Notes: generated from the sequence alone by a model not told the origin. A DNA stretch of 64,000 bases from JAJYQH01 sp036261615 (GCA_036261615.1 DATAKK010000039.1:1-64000), one strand, 5' to 3'. Shown: positions 44,162 through 53,380, numbered from the stretch's first letter. Numbers and translations: made by a program.

Positions 44162-44240
44162 AATGGTCGGCGGCACCAGCCTCGCGGGCGCCTCCCTCAC
44201 CCCTGCTCCACCCCCTTGTCGAGTGTGGTTACAGTCGAGC

Positions 44241-45569
44241 GTGCGCAGGATCTGGGAGGTCGTGGTGCCCCGGTGGGCGGAACGCAACCTCCGCGTGCTG
44301 CTCCTCGCCCGGATCGCGATGAGCGTGGGTCGGGCCGTCGCCGCGGTGGTCACCGCCCTCTATCTCGCCGCGGTCGGCTTCAGCGCCGTCAAGATCGGCG
44401 TCCTGTTCGTCTGCGTCACCATGGTGTCGGCCCTCATGAGTTCGGCCATCGGCCTGCTCGCCGATCGCGTCGGACGCCGCCCGTTCCTGGTCGCCGTCCC
44501 GCTGCTCGCCGCCGCCGCCGGGGTCGCCTACGCGGTGAGCCGGGACACCGTCGTGCTGTTCGTCGCGGCGTCCCTCGGGTCGTTCGGGCGCGGCGCGGGC
44601 GCCGGGGCCGGCAACGTGGGGCCGTACCAGCCGGCGGAGTCGGCTCTCGTGGCCGAGACGGTGCGGCCCGAGAACCGGGCGGCCGCCTTCGCCCGGCTCT
44701 CGTTCGTGTCCAGCATCGGCGCGCTGCTCGGCGGACTGGCCGCCGCCGTCGTGCGCACCCGCCCCGGGATGACCGCCGCCGAGGCGACCGTGGCCTACCG
44801 GCCGGCGTTCCTCATCGCCGCGGGACTGGCAGTGCTGTCGGGGGTGCTCGCCCTGTGGATCCGGGAGCCGGCGCACGAGCGCTCGGCCGGGCGCCAGCGT
44901 TTGCCCCGGTGGCCGAGGCGGTCGTGGCCGGCCCTGTGGCGCTTCTGGGTGACCAACTCCATCAACGGCGCCGGCATCGGGATGTTCGGCCCGTTCGTCA
45001 GCTACTGGTTCTTCCGCCGCTACGGCGCGTCCCCCGCCACCATCGGGATGCTGTTCGCGCTCATCAACGTCGGGACGCTGCTGCCGACGCTGGCGGCGTC
45101 CCGGATCGCTCGACGGCTCGGGACGGTGCGGGCGATCGTGGCGGTGCGGGTCATCGGCGGGGCGCTGCTCGTCCCGATGGTGCTGGCGCCCTCGTTCTGG
45201 CTCGCGGGGGCCCTCTACTTCGTGCGGATGATGGTGCAGCGCGTCGGACTGCCCCTGCGCCAGTCGTTCACCCAGGACATGGCCGACCCGCGCGAACGGG
45301 CCAGCGTCGCAGCCCTCTCGAACCTCCCCGCTCAGGCGACCATGGCCGGCGGCCAGGCGGCGGCGGGCTGGCTGTTCGACCAGGTCGACCTCGCGGCACC
45401 GTTCGTCCTCGCCGCCGTCTTCCAGATCGCCAACGCGGTCGCGTACTGGGCGCTGTTCTCCCGCCGGCCACCACGCCCGACCGGGCCCGATCCGGACGAC
45501 CACCCCTCCGGGCGCGCCGACGACACGGCGGCGGGTACGACACTCAGGTCGGCTTCAGGTCTCCCCTAG
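44241..45569 (+). CDS. MFS exporter
   Basis: Up to 442 residues with about 12 hydrophobic segments. The loop-2 signature GLLADRVGRRPFLV follows segment two. The GTG at 44241 opens the frame, but the GTG at 44265 (after GGGAGG at 44254) would also give a full protein (VPRWAERNLRVLLLARIAMS). The motif GPYQPAESALVAETVRPENR near residue 135 and the PGAASPATIGMLFAL-like second-half region (GASPATIGMLFALI) suggest a drug or metabolite efflux group. Substrate is unknown. The C-terminal tail is Asp/Gly rich. Confidence 0.85.
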   Translation: MRRIWEVVVPRWAERNLRVLLLARIAMSVGRAVAAVVTALYLAAVGFSAVKIGVLFVCVTMVSALMSSAIGLLADRVGRRPFLVAVPLLAAAAGVAYAVSRDTVVLFVAASLGSFGRGAGAGAGNVGPYQPAESALVAETVRPENRAAAFARLSFVSSIGALLGGLAAAVVRTRPGMTAAEATVAYRPAFLIAAGLAVLSGVLALWIREPAHERSAGRQRLPRWPRRSWPALWRFWVTNSINGAGIGMFGPFVSYWFFRRYGASPATIGMLFALINVGTLLPTLAASRIARRLGTVRAIVAVRVIGGALLVPMVLAPSFWLAGALYFVRMMVQRVGLPLRQSFTQDMADPRERASVAALSNLPAQATMAGGQAAAGWLFDQVDLAAPFVLAAVFQIANAVAYWALFSRRPPRPTGPDPDDHPSGRADDTAAGTTLRSASGLP

Positions 45570-45631
45570 CTCCGGATGCTAACTTCGCAAACTGGACGCG
45601 CCGCCCGGGGTGTCCGCGAGGAGTTCCGCTG

Positions 45632-46855
45632 ATGGCGACCATGCAGTCCACCCGACCGTCCCAACAGGCTCCGCAGCGCCCCGCGCCCCGCCCTCGCCGG
45701 CGACGTTCTCGGCTGTGGGTCCGACTGTGGCACAAGCGCTGGTTCAAGGGGCTGGTGCTCGCGGTCGCCGCGTTCGCGATCTGGCTGATCTTCTCGGTGG
45801 GCTCCTACCTCACCGCGCCCGGTGGCGACAGCGTCGCCGCCCGCCTCGCCGAGTGGGGCCGCGACCACGGCCTGGCCCCGGTCATCGTGGCCCTCGAGCG
45901 ACTGCAGTACGACGCCCACCCGCCGAAGGTCGGGGGGACGCCGCCACCCATCGCCGCGCCGAAGGTCGCCGGCGTCCACGGACCCTCGACGACCACGCAC
46001 TCCGCCACGACCCACGCGCCGATCCAGATCGCCATGCGGCCGCGGATGAAGAGCATCGTTCAGCCGGCGCTGCCCCACGAGGGCGAGTGGAGCACGCTGG
46101 TGACGGTGAAGGGCCAGCCGGCGGTGCAGGCGGCCTACATGCGTCCCGACTCGACCCACACGTCCTACCTCGCGGGCGTGGCCTGGATGAGCCACTCGCT
46201 GCTGAAGTTCAACCTGCACCCGGGCACCGACCAGCCCGGCGGCAAGTGGTCCGTGCCGACCTGGATCCCGCCGGGCCAGCGCAAGGGCCTCGTCGCCACC
46301 TGGAACGGCGCGTTCAAGCTCGCCGACGCCCGGGGCGGCTTCTACCTGGACGGCCGGACGGCCGGCAAGCTGGTCGACGGGGCGGCGTCCGAGGTGTTCT
46401 ACAAGGACGGGTCGATGAACATCGGCACCTGGAACCACGAGGTCAAGATGACCTCGACGGTGGTCGGCGTGCGACAGAACCTCGGGCTGCTCATCGACAA
46501 CGGCAAGATCGCCGCCAACATCGACAGCAACACCGAGTTCAACTGGGGCGCGACCCTCGGCGGCAAGTACTACATCTTCCGCTCGGGTGTCGGGATCACC
46601 AAGCAGGGCGACCTCGTCTACGTCTCGGGTGACGCACTGTCGGCCGGGTCGCTGGCCCTCCTCCTGCAGCGCGCAGGTGCCGTACGGGCGATGGAACTCG
46701 ACATCAACCCGGCCTGGGTCTCGTACATGAGCTACGACGCGAGCCACAGCCCGTCCAACCCGAAGCCCGTGCCCCTGCTCAACGACTACCAGCGCCCGGC
46801 GGACCGCTACTACACGCCCACCTCGCGCGACTTCGTCTCCGTCTACACGCGCTGA
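45632..46855 (+). CDS. Phosphodiester glycosidase (NAGPA/DUF2233) family protein, membrane anchored
   Basis: 407 residues from ATG 45632, after GAGGAGT. A basic cytosolic start, one membrane segment (about residues 37-60, GLVLAVAAFAIWLIFSVGSY), a linker, then an exoplasmic domain from about 165: ATWNGAFKLADARGGFYLDG near 225, VVGVRQNLGLLIDNGKIAA and VRAMELDINPAWVSYM. The domain matches the phosphodiester glycosidase fold, which removes capping sugars. The stop codon overlaps the dprE1 start, so it is coupled to arabinose-donor synthesis and may act on a cell-wall glycan (inference). Confidence 0.85.
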   Translation: MATMQSTRPSQQAPQRPAPRPRRRRSRLWVRLWHKRWFKGLVLAVAAFAIWLIFSVGSYLTAPGGDSVAARLAEWGRDHGLAPVIVALERLQYDAHPPKVGGTPPPIAAPKVAGVHGPSTTTHSATTHAPIQIAMRPRMKSIVQPALPHEGEWSTLVTVKGQPAVQAAYMRPDSTHTSYLAGVAWMSHSLLKFNLHPGTDQPGGKWSVPTWIPPGQRKGLVATWNGAFKLADARGGFYLDGRTAGKLVDGAASEVFYKDGSMNIGTWNHEVKMTSTVVGVRQNLGLLIDNGKIAANIDSNTEFNWGATLGGKYYIFRSGVGITKQGDLVYVSGDALSAGSLALLLQRAGAVRAMELDINPAWVSYMSYDASHSPSNPKPVPLLNDYQRPADRYYTPTSRDFVSVYTR

Positions 46856-48276
46856 TGGCCCGACCGCCCGCCGGCGTCCGCGCGGACGCCGCTACGCTGG
46901 CGGGCGTGCGTGAACAGGACTCGACTTCCTCCGACGGCGTCCGTGTCGCCCTCACCGGCTGGGGGCACACGTCGGCCTCGGTCTGCGACCTCGAACCGGT
47001 GAGCAGCGAGGCCGAGGTCTCCCGGCTCGTCCAGGGCGCCGGACGCCGCGGCGTCCTGGCCCGCGGCCTCGGCCGCAGCTACGGCGACGCCGCCCAGAAC
47101 GGCGGCGGCAGGGTGCTCGACATGACCGGACGGCGCGGGGTCCTCGGCTTCGACCCGGCCACCGGTGTGGTCGACGTCGAGGCCGGGGTGAGCATCGACC
47201 AGCTGATCCGCGAGTTCCTCCCCCGGGGCTGGTTCGTGCCGGTCACCCCCGGAACCCGCCAGGTGACGGTGGGCGGCGCCATCGCCGCCGACGTCCACGG
47301 CAAGAACCACCACACGCACGGCAGCTTCGGCGCCCACGTCGAGGACCTCACCCTGGTGACCGCCGACGGGCAGCCCCGCCGGCTGACCCCGGCCGACGCC
47401 CTGTTCTGGGCGACGGTCGGCGGCATGGGGCTGACCGGCGTCATCGTGCGCGCCAGCGTCCGGATGACCCCTGTGGAGACGTCGACGGTGCTCGTCGAGA
47501 CGTGGCGCTGCCCCGACCTCGACTCGGTCATGGCGGCGATGGCCGACGACGACAAGTACGACTACTCGGTCGCCTGGATCGACTCCCTCGCCAAGGGCGC
47601 CCACCTCGGCCGGTCGGTGCTCACCCGGGGCCGCTTCGCCACCCGCGCCGAACTCCCCGCGCGGCAGCGCACCGAGCCGCTGGCGTTCAACGCTCGCACC
47701 CTCGTCACCGCGCCTCCCGGCGTCCCCAGCGGCCTGCTCAACCAGTGGACCGTCGCCGCCTTCAACGAGGTCTGGTACCGCAAGGCGCCCCGCCACCGCG
47801 AGGACGAGCCGCAGTCGGTCAACACGTTCTTCCACCCCCTCGACGGCGTCGCCGACTGGAACCGCATCTACGGACGCCGCGGGCTGCTGCAGTACCAGGT
47901 GCTGGTGCCGCTGGAGGCGTCCGACACGATCCGCGAGATCGCCGAGGCGTTCAGCAGCCACGGCCTCGCCTCGTTCCTCTCGGTGCTCAAGAAGATGGGC
48001 CCCGGCAACCCCGGCATGCTGTCGTTCCCGCGCCCGGGCTGGACGCTGGCCATGGACGTGCCGGCCGGCGACCCCGAGGTCGGGCAGCTGCTCGACCGGC
48101 TCGACGAGTCGGTCGTCGCCGTCGGCGGCCGGTCGTACTTCGCCAAGGACGCCCGCATGCGCCCGGCGACCGCGCACGCGATGTACCCGCGGCTCGCCGA
48201 GTGGAACGACATCCGGCAGGACGTCGACCCCGACGGACTGTTCATCTCCGACCTGGCCAGGAGGCTGCAGCTGTGA
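46855..48276 (+). CDS. dprE1: Decaprenylphospho-beta-D-ribofuranose 2-oxidase
   Basis: FAD enzyme of the two-step epimerisation that makes decaprenyl-phosphoarabinose. 473 residues from ATG 46855; a later GTG at 46906 is possible. Strong resemblance to mycobacterial DprE1 is seen throughout: ARGLGRSYGDAAQNGGG near residue 65, PGTRQVTVGGAIAADVHGKN with the flavin-contacting His, HGSFGAHVEDLTLVTADG, WYRKAP and YFAKDARM. The position of the benzothiazinone-reactive Cys387 in M. tuberculosis (WNICVDFP) is Ala here (WTLAMDVP). It overlaps dprE2 by four bases. Confidence 0.95.
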   Translation: MARPPAGVRADAATLAGVREQDSTSSDGVRVALTGWGHTSASVCDLEPVSSEAEVSRLVQGAGRRGVLARGLGRSYGDAAQNGGGRVLDMTGRRGVLGFDPATGVVDVEAGVSIDQLIREFLPRGWFVPVTPGTRQVTVGGAIAADVHGKNHHTHGSFGAHVEDLTLVTADGQPRRLTPADALFWATVGGMGLTGVIVRASVRMTPVETSTVLVETWRCPDLDSVMAAMADDDKYDYSVAWIDSLAKGAHLGRSVLTRGRFATRAELPARQRTEPLAFNARTLVTAPPGVPSGLLNQWTVAAFNEVWYRKAPRHREDEPQSVNTFFHPLDGVADWNRIYGRRGLLQYQVLVPLEASDTIREIAEAFSSHGLASFLSVLKKMGPGNPGMLSFPRPGWTLAMDVPAGDPEVGQLLDRLDESVVAVGGRSYFAKDARMRPATAHAMYPRLAEWNDIRQDVDPDGLFISDLARRLQL

Positions 48277-49034
48277 AGGACGCCGTCCAGAACCCGCAAC
48301 GCGTCGTGCTCGTCGGCGGCTCCTCGGCCATCGGCGTCGCCACCGTGCAGCGCTGGCTGCAGAACCGCCCGGGGCTGCAGGTGGTGCTCGCCGCCCGCCC
48401 GACGCCCCGGCGCGAGGCGGCGGCAGCCGAGCTGCGGTCCGCGGGGGCCGAGGTGGAGGAGGTCGACCTCGACCTCGCCGACCCGGACGCCGCCCGCGTG
48501 CAGCTCGATGCCGCCTTCGGCGGCGACACCGACATCGACGTCGTTCTCGTGACCGCCGGCGTCCTCGGCGACCAGGAGGCGTCGTGGCAGGACGTCGACG
48601 CCGCGCTGGCCCTCGGACAGGTCAACTACACCGGCGCCGTACTCGCCGGGGTGCTGGCCGCCCAGCGGCTGCGCAGCCAGGGACACGGGGCGCTCGTCCT
48701 GCTGTCCAGCGTGGCCGGTGAGCGGGTGCGGCGGTCCAACTTCGCCTACGGGGCCAGCAAGGCCGGCGCGGACGCCTTCTACCTCGGCCTCGCCGAAGCG
48801 GTGCGGGCCGACGGCGTCCAGGTGCTGGTGGTGCGGCCCGGCTTCGTCCGCTCGCCGATGACCGAGGGCCTCAAGGACGCCCCGCTGGCGCAGCGGCCCG
48901 AGGAGGTGGCCGAGACCATCCTCGGCGGGCTGGCGCGCGGGCAGCGGATCGTGTGGAGTCCCCCGGCGATGCGCTGGGTGATGTCCGGCCTGCGGCACCT
49001 GCCGCACGCCGTGTTCCGCCGGCTGCCCATCTGA
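48273..49034 (+). CDS. dprE2: Decaprenylphospho-beta-D-erythro-pentofuranosid-2-ulose 2-reductase
   Basis: Short-chain dehydrogenase completing the epimerisation started by DprE1. 253 residues from GTG 48273. Cofactor motif VVLVGGSSAIGVATVQRWL (near residue 12), catalytic LLSSVAGERVRRSNFAYGAS with Tyr and the following Lys, and the DprE2-type end APLAQRPEEVAETILGG and RHLPHAVFRRLPI. Overlap with dprE1 gives coupled, balanced expression of the two partners. Confidence 0.95.
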   Translation: MKDAVQNPQRVVLVGGSSAIGVATVQRWLQNRPGLQVVLAARPTPRREAAAAELRSAGAEVEEVDLDLADPDAARVQLDAAFGGDTDIDVVLVTAGVLGDQEASWQDVDAALALGQVNYTGAVLAGVLAAQRLRSQGHGALVLLSSVAGERVRRSNFAYGASKAGADAFYLGLAEAVRADGVQVLVVRPGFVRSPMTEGLKDAPLAQRPEEVAETILGGLARGQRIVWSPPAMRWVMSGLRHLPHAVFRRLPI

Positions 49035-49059
49035 GGCCGCGCCGGGCGGCGTCCGGGGC

Positions 49060-50013
49060 TCAGAGGTAGACGGCCCCGAGCAGCAGGGCCAGCCAGCAGG
49101 CCGCGAGCACGAGCAGCAGCCGGTCGGAGAGCACGATGTCTTCGGGCTCTCCGGCGTTGCCCTTGTCGATGATCAGGGCGTAACGCATGAGCACCAGCAG
49201 GAACGGCAGCACCGAGATCTCGCTCCACAGGCTTTCGCCGGTGGCGGCGCCCACCTCGAACGCCCACAGCGAGTAGGTGACGAGCAGCGCGGCCGCGGCC
49301 ATCGTCCAGACAAAGCGCAGGTAGCTCACGGTGTAGTGGCGCAGCACCTGGCGACCGGTGGTGAGGCCGGCCTGCACGAGTTCCAGTTCGGCGTAGCGCT
49401 TGCCGGCGATGACGAACAGGGCGCCGAGCCCGGTGGTGAGCACGAACCAGGTGGACGCCCGGACGTCGGCGGCGACGCCGCCCGCCAGCGCCCTCAGGAG
49501 GAAGCCGATGACGACGAAGGCCAGGTCGAGGATCGCCTCGTGCTTGAGCCGGATGCTGTAGGCCATCGAGCTGACCAGGTAGATCGCCGTGAGCGTGACC
49601 AGCTGCCAGTTGCCGGCGGCGGCCACGGCGAGCGAGAGCAGCGCGACCACCGGCGCGGCCGTGCGGGCCACCCCGACTGGGAGCGCGCCGCTGGCCAGCG
49701 GACGCCGGCGCTTCCGGGGATGCGCCCGGTCGGCTTCGACGTCGAGCAGGTCGTTGACGAGGTAGACCGCCGACGAGGCGAGGACGAACGCGACGAACGC
49801 GACGAACACCCGCCACAGCACCTCCGGCCGGCCGATGACGCCCGCGGCGATGGGCGCGGCCACTACGAGCAGGTTCTTGACCCACTGCTTGGGGCGCATG
49901 GTGACGACGAGGGCGCGGGCGACGGACCACACTGACCCCGCCCGGGCGGCGTCCCGTGTCGAGACGGGGGCCGGGGCGGATGACGTGTCGCTGTGCGCGG
50001 GCGGGAACCTCAC
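49060..50013 (-). CDS. ubiA: UbiA-type decaprenyl-phosphate phosphoribosyltransferase
   Basis: Integral membrane prenyltransferase that joins PRPP-derived phosphoribose to decaprenyl phosphate, the step feeding DprE1/DprE2. 317 residues, about nine membrane segments. First Asp motif YLVNDLLDVEADRAHPRKRR near residue 85, second region RLKHEAILDLAFVVIGFLLR, and KRYAELELVQAG and LRHYTVSYLRFVWTMAAA as in mycobacterial Rv3806c. It converges on dprE2 with a 25-bp gap; the three genes together suggest arabinan synthesis. Confidence 0.92.
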   Translation of the reverse strand: MRFPPAHSDTSSAPAPVSTRDAARAGSVWSVARALVVTMRPKQWVKNLLVVAAPIAAGVIGRPEVLWRVFVAFVAFVLASSAVYLVNDLLDVEADRAHPRKRRRPLASGALPVGVARTAAPVVALLSLAVAAAGNWQLVTLTAIYLVSSMAYSIRLKHEAILDLAFVVIGFLLRALAGGVAADVRASTWFVLTTGLGALFVIAGKRYAELELVQAGLTTGRQVLRHYTVSYLRFVWTMAAAALLVTYSLWAFEVGAATGESLWSEISVLPFLLVLMRYALIIDKGNAGEPEDIVLSDRLLLVLAACWLALLLGAVYL

Positions 50014-50117
50014 CGCGTCACCGTATCAACCGGACGTTGAACCAGGGTTGAGGCGGCCCGCGTCCGGAAGAGCGCGGAGGGGACTCCTGAGCGCCTCGAC
50101 CCTCCCGTGGCGGCCGG

Positions 50118-50501
50118 TTAGGGGCCTCCCGAGAGGCCGTAGGCCGTGTAGCTGTCCTGGCCGGCCCTGAGGTAGACACTCATGGCGCACGGGACGCCGA
50201 GCTTCGCCCGCTCCGCCTGCGGTGTGACCGCCGCCAGCAACCGTCCGCCCACGACCGGTGGGGCGCTGCCGATGCCGACGAGCGGGTAGGGACGATCGCC
50301 GGGCAAGGCCGTGCGGAGCTCACGCGTCCGGACGTCCGCGAGCGTCAGGCCGGAGGCACCGGCGAGGTAGGTGCGCCCGCAGTAGGGGATGCGCGTCGGC
50401 GTCCGCCACCAGCTGCCGTACGCGGCGCGGTAGGCGAGACTGCTCCCGACGACCAGGACACCCAGGAGGCAGGTGACGACCAGGGCCGTGCGCCGCAGCA
50501 T
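50118..50501 (-). CDS. Small secreted or membrane-anchored protein of unknown function
   Basis: 127 residues. A basic start and one hydrophobic segment (MLRRTALVVTCLLGVLVVGS, residues 1-23) form a signal peptide or anchor; the remainder is exported. Two Cys outside the segment (IPYCGRTY and VPCAMSVYL) could form a disulfide. No family is recognised and the neighbours give no hint. Confidence 0.6.
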   Translation of the reverse strand: MLRRTALVVTCLLGVLVVGSSLAYRAAYGSWWRTPTRIPYCGRTYLAGASGLTLADVRTRELRTALPGDRPYPLVGIGSAPPVVGGRLLAAVTPQAERAKLGVPCAMSVYLRAGQDSYTAYGLSGGP

Positions 50502-50582
50502 GGCTGAACGCTAGCCCGGCGTGGGCCCGCGCACGACCCATCGCACTCGTCGCGCGGCTCGCGCCGGCTGACCATCGCACGA

Positions 50583-51170
50583 TCAGGACGCCAAGGCGAG
50601 GACCGCGATCACGAGGAACCAGGCCATGAAGCCGAGGTAGATGAGCCGTTCCGCGAGGCCGAACGCCCGCCGAATCGGGACGACGCGGCGACACAGCACG
50701 ATCCCGACGGCCCCGATCGCCATCACGGTCCCGGCCGTCAGAGTCGCGGTGGAGGCGCCCGGTCCATCGGCGGGTCCCATCGCGCCTGCGGCGACGAAGG
50801 ATGCTGCGGTCACGGCCGCGAAGGCGACCGTGGCGAGCAGGTTGTGCAGCCGTCCCCTTCTGGTCGGCTCCGCTGCGGGGTCGTCCATGGGGAAGGCCGG
50901 GATCACGGCCCGGGCAGCGGCGAACACCCACAGGAGCTCGGCGGCCGGAATGCCGCCGGGAAGGCCTCCCAGGATCAGCGCTGCGGCCGCCCCTGCCACG
51001 GCAGCGGAGAAGGCGGACATCGCGTAACCGGCACGGAATCGGGTGAGGGCGTACTGGCTCACCGGGTCGGCCATCGGCGAGAGTCCGGTCGGGAGCACAT
51101 GGAGGGCCACCAGCGAACCGAACTGTCCCACCGTCGCGAGAAGGAGGACGATCCCGAGCACTGCGGTCAC
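50583..51170 (-). CDS. DUF998-like integral membrane protein
   Basis: About 195 residues, six hydrophobic segments. Features of the DUF998 group: SPMADPVSQYALTRFRAGYA after segment one, IPAFPMDD near residue 90, GRLHNLLATVAFAAVT. The start is uncertain: GTG 51170 (VTAVLGIVLLLATVGQF) lies 14 bases after the ychF stop codon with no good ribosome-binding site. Function is unknown. It could be co-transcribed with ychF. Confidence 0.72.
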   Translation of the reverse strand: MTAVLGIVLLLATVGQFGSLVALHVLPTGLSPMADPVSQYALTRFRAGYAMSAFSAAVAGAAAALILGGLPGGIPAAELLWVFAAARAVIPAFPMDDPAAEPTRRGRLHNLLATVAFAAVTAASFVAAGAMGPADGPGASTATLTAGTVMAIGAVGIVLCRRVVPIRRAFGLAERLIYLGFMAWFLVIAVLALAS

Positions 51171-51184
51171 GGTGAGGAGACGAC

Positions 51185-52258
51185 TCAGACGTTGAAGCGG
51201 AACTCGACGACGTCGCCGTCCTGCATGACGTAGTCCTTGCCCTCGAGCCGGACCTTGCCCGCGGCCCGGGCGGCCGCCATCGAGCCGGCGTCCATGAGGT
51301 CGTCGTAGCCGACGATCTCGGCCTTGATGAACCCCTTCTGGAAGTCGGTGTGGATGACGCCCGCGGCCTGGGGCGCGGTCCACCCCTGGTGGATGGTCCA
51401 CGCGCGCGACTCCTTGGGGCCGGCGGTGAGGTAGGTCTGCAGGCCCAGCGTGTCGAAGCCGACCCGGGCGAGGACGTCGAGGCCCGGCTCGTCGATGCCC
51501 ATGTCCGCCAGGAACTCCGCGGCGTCCTCGGGCTCCATCTCGGCGAGCTCGGACTCGATCTTGGCGTCGAGGAAGATTGCCTCCGCCGGGGCGACCAACT
51601 CGCGCATCCGGGTCTTGAGCGCCTCGTCGGCCAGTTCGTCGGAGTCCATGTTGAAGACGTACAGGAAAGGCTTGGCGGTGAGGAGGAACAGGTCGCGCAA
51701 CGGTTCGGCGTCCAGGCCCGCGGCGAACACACCCTTGCCGGCCGACAGCGTCTCGTAGGCCTGCTTGTAGGCCTCGAAGCGGGGCACGGCGTCCTTGCGG
51801 ATGCGCGACTCCTTCTCGACGCGCGGCAGCGCCTTCTCGAGGGTCTGCAGGTCGGCGAGGATCAGCTCGGTGTCGATGGTCTCGAGGTCGGACGCCGGGT
51901 TCACTCCCCCCTCGACGTGGGTGACGTCGGGGTCGCGGAACACCCGGGTGACCTGGCAGATCGCGTCGGCCTCGCGGATGTTGGCGAGGAACGCGTTGCC
52001 CATGCCCTCACCCGTGCTGGCTCCCTTGACGATGCCCGCGATGTCGACGAAGCTCACCGTCGCCGGGACGATCTGGGCGGAGTGGAAGAGCTCGGCCAGC
52101 TTCCCGAGCCGTGCGTCCGGCACGCCGACGACCCCGACGTTCGGCTCGATCGTGGCGAACGGGTAGTTGGCCGCGAGCACGTTGTTGCGGGTCAGGGCGT
52201 TGAACAGGGTGGACTTGCCGGCGTTGGGCAGGCCGACGATACCGATGGTGAGAGCCAC
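51185..52258 (-). CDS. ychF: Redox-regulated ATPase/GTPase YchF
   Basis: OBG-family P-loop NTPase that binds ribosomes, universally conserved. 357 residues from GTG 52258 (VALTIGIVGLPNAGKSTLFN). Walker A GLPNAGKST near residue 8, G2/G3 FVDIAGIVKGASTGEGMGN, NMDSDE in the region that replaces NKxD, and the C-terminal TGS-like domain AWTIHQGWTAPQAAGVIHTD plus FQKGFIKAEIVGYDD. It opens the minus-strand block near the AbiEi-type gene. Confidence 0.96.
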   Translation of the reverse strand: MALTIGIVGLPNAGKSTLFNALTRNNVLAANYPFATIEPNVGVVGVPDARLGKLAELFHSAQIVPATVSFVDIAGIVKGASTGEGMGNAFLANIREADAICQVTRVFRDPDVTHVEGGVNPASDLETIDTELILADLQTLEKALPRVEKESRIRKDAVPRFEAYKQAYETLSAGKGVFAAGLDAEPLRDLFLLTAKPFLYVFNMDSDELADEALKTRMRELVAPAEAIFLDAKIESELAEMEPEDAAEFLADMGIDEPGLDVLARVGFDTLGLQTYLTAGPKESRAWTIHQGWTAPQAAGVIHTDFQKGFIKAEIVGYDDLMDAGSMAAARAAGKVRLEGKDYVMQDGDVVEFRFNV

Positions 52259-52335
52259 GGGCGCCAACCCTACCGGCTCGACCCTGAGCCCCCGCATTCG
52301 GCGCGGGGCGGGCCGGGGCGGTCGGGCGCGAACGT

Positions 52336-52382
52336 TTCGACGTTCGCCACCGTAGTCGGTGGTCAACGTCGAACTGATCGGG
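52336..52382. repeat. Hairpin repeat family C, copy 2
   Basis: 47-bp sequence identical to copy 3 at 53381-53427. Stem arms TTCGACGTT/AACGTCGAA and CCACCG/CGGTGG, a two-base internal mismatch and a four-base loop, then CTGATCGGG. It stands in the divergent region between ychF and the next gene, where no terminator is expected. Confidence 0.9.
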
Positions 52383-52442
52383 GCGGAGGAGGTTATCCAC
52401 AGGCCCCATGCGGCGCGCGCTCCGCTCTGTCACGGTTGGCGG

Positions 52443-53378
52443 GTGCAGCACCGTCACGCCGTTCCGCCCGTCCTCGTCGCCCTGGCCGCTCATCAGAGCG
52501 GGGTCGTCAGCCGGGAGCAGTGCGTCGACGCCGGGATGTCGAGGCGGGTGCTCGACCGCCTCCTCCGCGACCGACGGTGGACCGCTCTCGCTCGGGGCGT
52601 GTACCTCGTGCACGACCAGGCCGCCGGCTTCGAGGCGAGGTGCTGGGGCGGCGTGCTCGCCGGGGGCCCGCGGGCCGTCGTGGGGTTCGAGGCGGCCGCC
52701 CGCCTGCACGGGCTGGACGTGGCCGAACCGGACGTCGTCGACGTGTTCGTCCCCCACCCGCTCCGCACCCCTCTGGCCGGGCCGTGGAGGTTCATCGCCT
52801 CCGAGCGCCGCGGACGAGGCGAACCTCCGAGAACGCTCCTCGACGAGACGGTTCTCGACATCGCGAGCCGGATGGAGAACGAGGGAGACGTCCTCTCGCT
52901 GCTGGCCGACGTCGTCTCCGGACGCCGCACCACCCCGGCCCGTCTCCTGGCGGCCCTCGATGAGCGTCCCCGCGTCCGCCACCGCCGCCTCGTCCGGCAG
53001 GTTCTCGGAGATGTGCGGGACGGCGTCCACAGCGTCCTCGAGCGGGCGTACCGGCGTGACGTCGAGCTCGCCCACGGCCTTCCCGACGGACGCCGGCAGG
53101 TGCGGCTGGCGGGACGCTCCGACGTCCTCTACGAGGAGTTCGGCGTCGTCGTCGAGCTCGACGGCCGGCTCGGGCATGTCGGGGCGGGCGCGTTCCGAGA
53201 CCTCGACCGGGACAACCGCAACATGCTGAGCAATCTGCTGACCCTCCGCTTCGGGCACCACGACGTCACCACCCGACCCTGCGACGCGGCCGACCAGGTG
53301 GGCCGAGCGCTCTCGGCGCGGGGTTGGGACGGTTCGCTGCACGCCTGCCGACGCTGTCGCCACGCCAGGGCGAGTTAG
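52443..53378 (+). CDS. AbiEi-type/DUF559 protein (winged-helix plus Vsr-like nuclease fold)
   Basis: 311 residues from GTG 52443. The N-terminal part, SGVVSREQCVDAGMSRRVLD then LLRDRRWTALARGVYLVHD, is the winged-helix domain of the AbiEi antitoxin group (type IV toxin-antitoxin systems). The C-terminal part, GRSDVLYEEFGVVVELDGRL then DNRNMLSNLLTLRFGHHDV, resembles the DUF559/Vsr-like endonuclease fold, with Asp/Glu in place for a PD-(D/E)xK-like site. No AbiEii toxin is adjacent. Identical 47-bp hairpins flank the gene on both sides, suggesting insertion as a unit. Confidence 0.82.
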   Translation: MQHRHAVPPVLVALAAHQSGVVSREQCVDAGMSRRVLDRLLRDRRWTALARGVYLVHDQAAGFEARCWGGVLAGGPRAVVGFEAAARLHGLDVAEPDVVDVFVPHPLRTPLAGPWRFIASERRGRGEPPRTLLDETVLDIASRMENEGDVLSLLADVVSGRRTTPARLLAALDERPRVRHRRLVRQVLGDVRDGVHSVLERAYRRDVELAHGLPDGRRQVRLAGRSDVLYEEFGVVVELDGRLGHVGAGAFRDLDRDNRNMLSNLLTLRFGHHDVTTRPCDAADQVGRALSARGWDGSLHACRRCRHARAS

Positions 53379-53380
53379 CG

